A stretch of 13,635 bases of DNA from Candidatus Bathyarchaeota archaeon (GTDB lineage Archaea > Thermoproteota > Bathyarchaeia > Bathyarchaeales > DTEX01). This document shows positions 12,202 to 13,635 of this stretch, in pieces; the first letter of the stretch is position 1; each line of letters opens with the position of its first letter. Position numbers and translations under genes: made by a program. The notes beneath the pieces were generated by a model. It saw nothing but the letters and a program-made list of their open reading frames with translations. It did no database searches and had not been told where the DNA came from. The stretch spans positions 9,582 through 23,216 of the forward strand of contig PIYH01000045.1 in the NCBI GenBank assembly GCA_003601695.1, given 5' to 3'.

Positions 12202-13635
12202 TCAGTATGGTGGAGGCGCGCCGTATCCCTCTGGACCCTTAGTCTTAGGAAGCTTGGTCTTTCCAGCGGCTATTACATCGTCTATCTTAAGTATCATTGT
12301 TGCCGCTTCGGTTGCGGATTTTATTACTTGCTTCTTTACGGCGAGTGGTTCGTAGACTTCGAATTTTTGCATATCATCAACTTTGCCTTTGAAGACGTCG
12401 ACTCCAGCCCATTTCTCGCCTTTATCATGTGCTGCTCTGAGCTCTGATAGTATGTCTATTGGATCTAAGCCGGCGTTCTCGGCGAGGGTGACTGGAACAG
12501 TCTCGATAGCGTCTGCGAAGCTCTGAACAGCTAGCTGCTCACGTCCAGGAAGAGACTCAGCATACTTCCGGAGCTCCTTCGCAACTTCTATCTCCGGAGC
12601 TCCTCCGCCGACAAGTATCTTCGGCTCCTGAACAACGTCTCTTACGACGCAGAGGGCGTCGTGAATTGAACGTTCAGCCTCATCAACTATACGCTCAGCT
12701 CCTCCGCGGACAAGTATCGCAACTGCATGTGGATCTCTGCATCCTTCTATGAAGACCATTTTGTCATCGCCTACTTTACGCTCCTCCACGAGATCGGCGT
12801 ATCCAAGATCCTCCTCGGACAGTCCATCCAGGTTAGTTGTGATTTTGCCTCCAGTAGCCTTTGAGAGCTTCTCCATGTCTGATTTCTTTGCTCTTCGAAC
12901 TGCCAGTATGCCTTTTCTCGCTAGGAAGTGCTGAGCCATATCATCGATGCCCTTTTGGCAGATGACAACGTTAGCGCCAGCAGCAGCGATCTTCTCAACC
13001 ATCTCCCTAAGCATATTCTCCTCTTCTCTCAGGAAAGCCTCCATTGCTTCAGGCGTGTCTATGTGTATTTTCGCATCGAATTCTGTCTTTTCAACCTCCA
13101 GTGGACAGTTTAGTAGTGCTATCTTAGCCTTCTCAACGCGCTTAGGCATACCTGAGTGAACAACCTCCTTGTCTAGAACTATGCCCTTGATCATCCTAGT
13201 CTCCGTTAATGATTCTCCAGGTTTCTTCTCAACCATAATATTGTCCAGGTCTACTCTGTATTGGTCGCCTACTTTACGTGCAACATGAAGAACGGCGTCT
13301 ACGGCTATATCGGCTAGTTGCTCCTTATTCTCCGAAACTATCTTACTGGCCATCGATGTCATGGCAACCTTCTTTAATGCTTCCTTATCCGTTGGATCTA
13401 CTGGAATCGCTATATTCTCTAGAATCTCTAATGCTTTGTCTGCGGCTTTCCTGTAGCCGTCTATGATGACTGTTGGATGAACATTCTTGTCTATAAGCTC
13501 CTCAGCCTTCGATAGAAGCTCACCGGCTACTATTACCGACGTTGTTGTTCCATCTCCAACCTCATCGTCTTGGGTCTTAGCAACCTCAACCATCATCTTA
13601 GCCGCCGGATGCTCAACATCTATCTCGTCAAGTAT
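12202..13635 (-). CDS. Thermosome (group II chaperonin) subunit, N-terminus outside window
   Basis: The frame is open from the right edge to TGA at 12204-12202, giving 477 residues that begin ILDEIDVEHPAAKMMVEVAK. It is a group II chaperonin subunit that folds cytosolic proteins in an ATP-driven double ring. Diagnostic elements are the ATP-binding DDEVGDGTTTSVIVAGELL, the apical-domain region around DAKIHIDTPEAMEAFLREEE, the conserved GGGAPEIEVAKELR, and the final equatorial AENAGLDPIDILSELRAAH and VKSATEAA-type helix (KQVIKSATEAATMILKIDDVI). About 60-70 N-terminal residues are missing compared with the usual 540-550. The C-terminal tail is KGPEGYGAPPPY, lacking the Gly-Gly-Met repeats frequent in archaeal thermosomes. 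It is unlinked in function to its decayed neighbours. The ATG at 13596 is internal and not the start. Confidence 0.97.
   Translation of the reverse strand: MLDEIDVEHPAAKMMVEVAKTQDDEVGDGTTTSVIVAGELLSKAEELIDKNVHPTVIIDGYRKAADKALEILENIAIPVDPTDKEALKKVAMTSMASKIVSENKEQLADIAVDAVLHVARKVGDQYRVDLDNIMVEKKPGESLTETRMIKGIVLDKEVVHSGMPKRVEKAKIALLNCPLEVEKTEFDAKIHIDTPEAMEAFLREEENMLREMVEKIAAAGANVVICQKGIDDMAQHFLARKGILAVRRAKKSDMEKLSKATGGKITTNLDGLSEEDLGYADLVEERKVGDDKMVFIEGCRDPHAVAILVRGGAERIVDEAERSIHDALCVVRDVVQEPKILVGGGAPEIEVAKELRKYAESLPGREQLAVQSFADAIETVPVTLAENAGLDPIDILSELRAAHDKGEKWAGVDVFKGKVDDMQKFEVYEPLAVKKQVIKSATEAATMILKIDDVIAAGKTKLPKTKGPEGYGAPPPY

Noticed and set aside
13278..13466. Plus-strand open frames opposite the thermosome gene
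   Set aside because: Antisense shadows of a strongly conserved coding sequence.
1..13635. CRISPR arrays, tRNA genes, insertion sequences, attachment sites
   Set aside because: No regularly spaced repeats, cloverleaf-like GTTCRA segments, transposase motifs or flanking terminal inverted repeats were seen by eye.

Overview
The window reads as a chromosomal segment of a TACK-type archaeon, possibly Bathyarchaeia. The grounds are a group II chaperonin (thermosome), a set of archaellum genes, archaeal TATA-box promoters with very short leaders, and archaeal-type ribosome binding sites. The lineage is an inference from protein flavour only, because there is no rRNA or tRNA here.

Layout. Positions 1-2746 (minus strand) hold a glycogen-debranching enzyme cut by the left edge, a small winged-helix protein and a flavin-reductase-family protein. 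Positions 2941-4686 (minus) are a three-gene archaellum operon: an ArlC/D/E-like protein, then ArlG, then ArlF. From 4885 to 6866 come two paralogous small winged-helix regulators (plus strand), a possible tiny ORF, and two unrecognised proteins on the minus strand. Positions 7114-9995 (plus) carry four archaellin genes arranged as two pairs, A-B and A'-B'. Position 10375 starts an ASCH-domain protein. Positions 10980-12074 are a decay zone with a multiply frameshifted oligosaccharyltransferase (STT3/AglB)-like pseudogene and a C-terminal remnant of an oligopeptide ABC transporter ATPase. From 12202 to the right edge is a thermosome subunit whose N-terminus lies outside the window.

How it fits together. 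The centre is a motility island holding filament subunits (archaellins), the periplasmic stator-like proteins (ArlF, ArlG), a cytosolic ArlC/D/E-like component and two candidate local regulators. The motor and assembly genes arlH, arlI and arlJ and the prepilin peptidase are not in the window. The most notable observation is a short element, consensus TGTTCACAA, placed 0-4 bases upstream of the TATA box in front of both archaellin pairs, the divergent arlC/D/E-G-F operon, one winged-helix gene and a tiny ORF, with a weaker version before the other winged-helix gene. In all six cases it lies about 41-53 bases from the start codon. This looks like an archaellum regulon operator or activator site. 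The adjacent winged-helix proteins are obvious candidates to read it, but that link is an inference.
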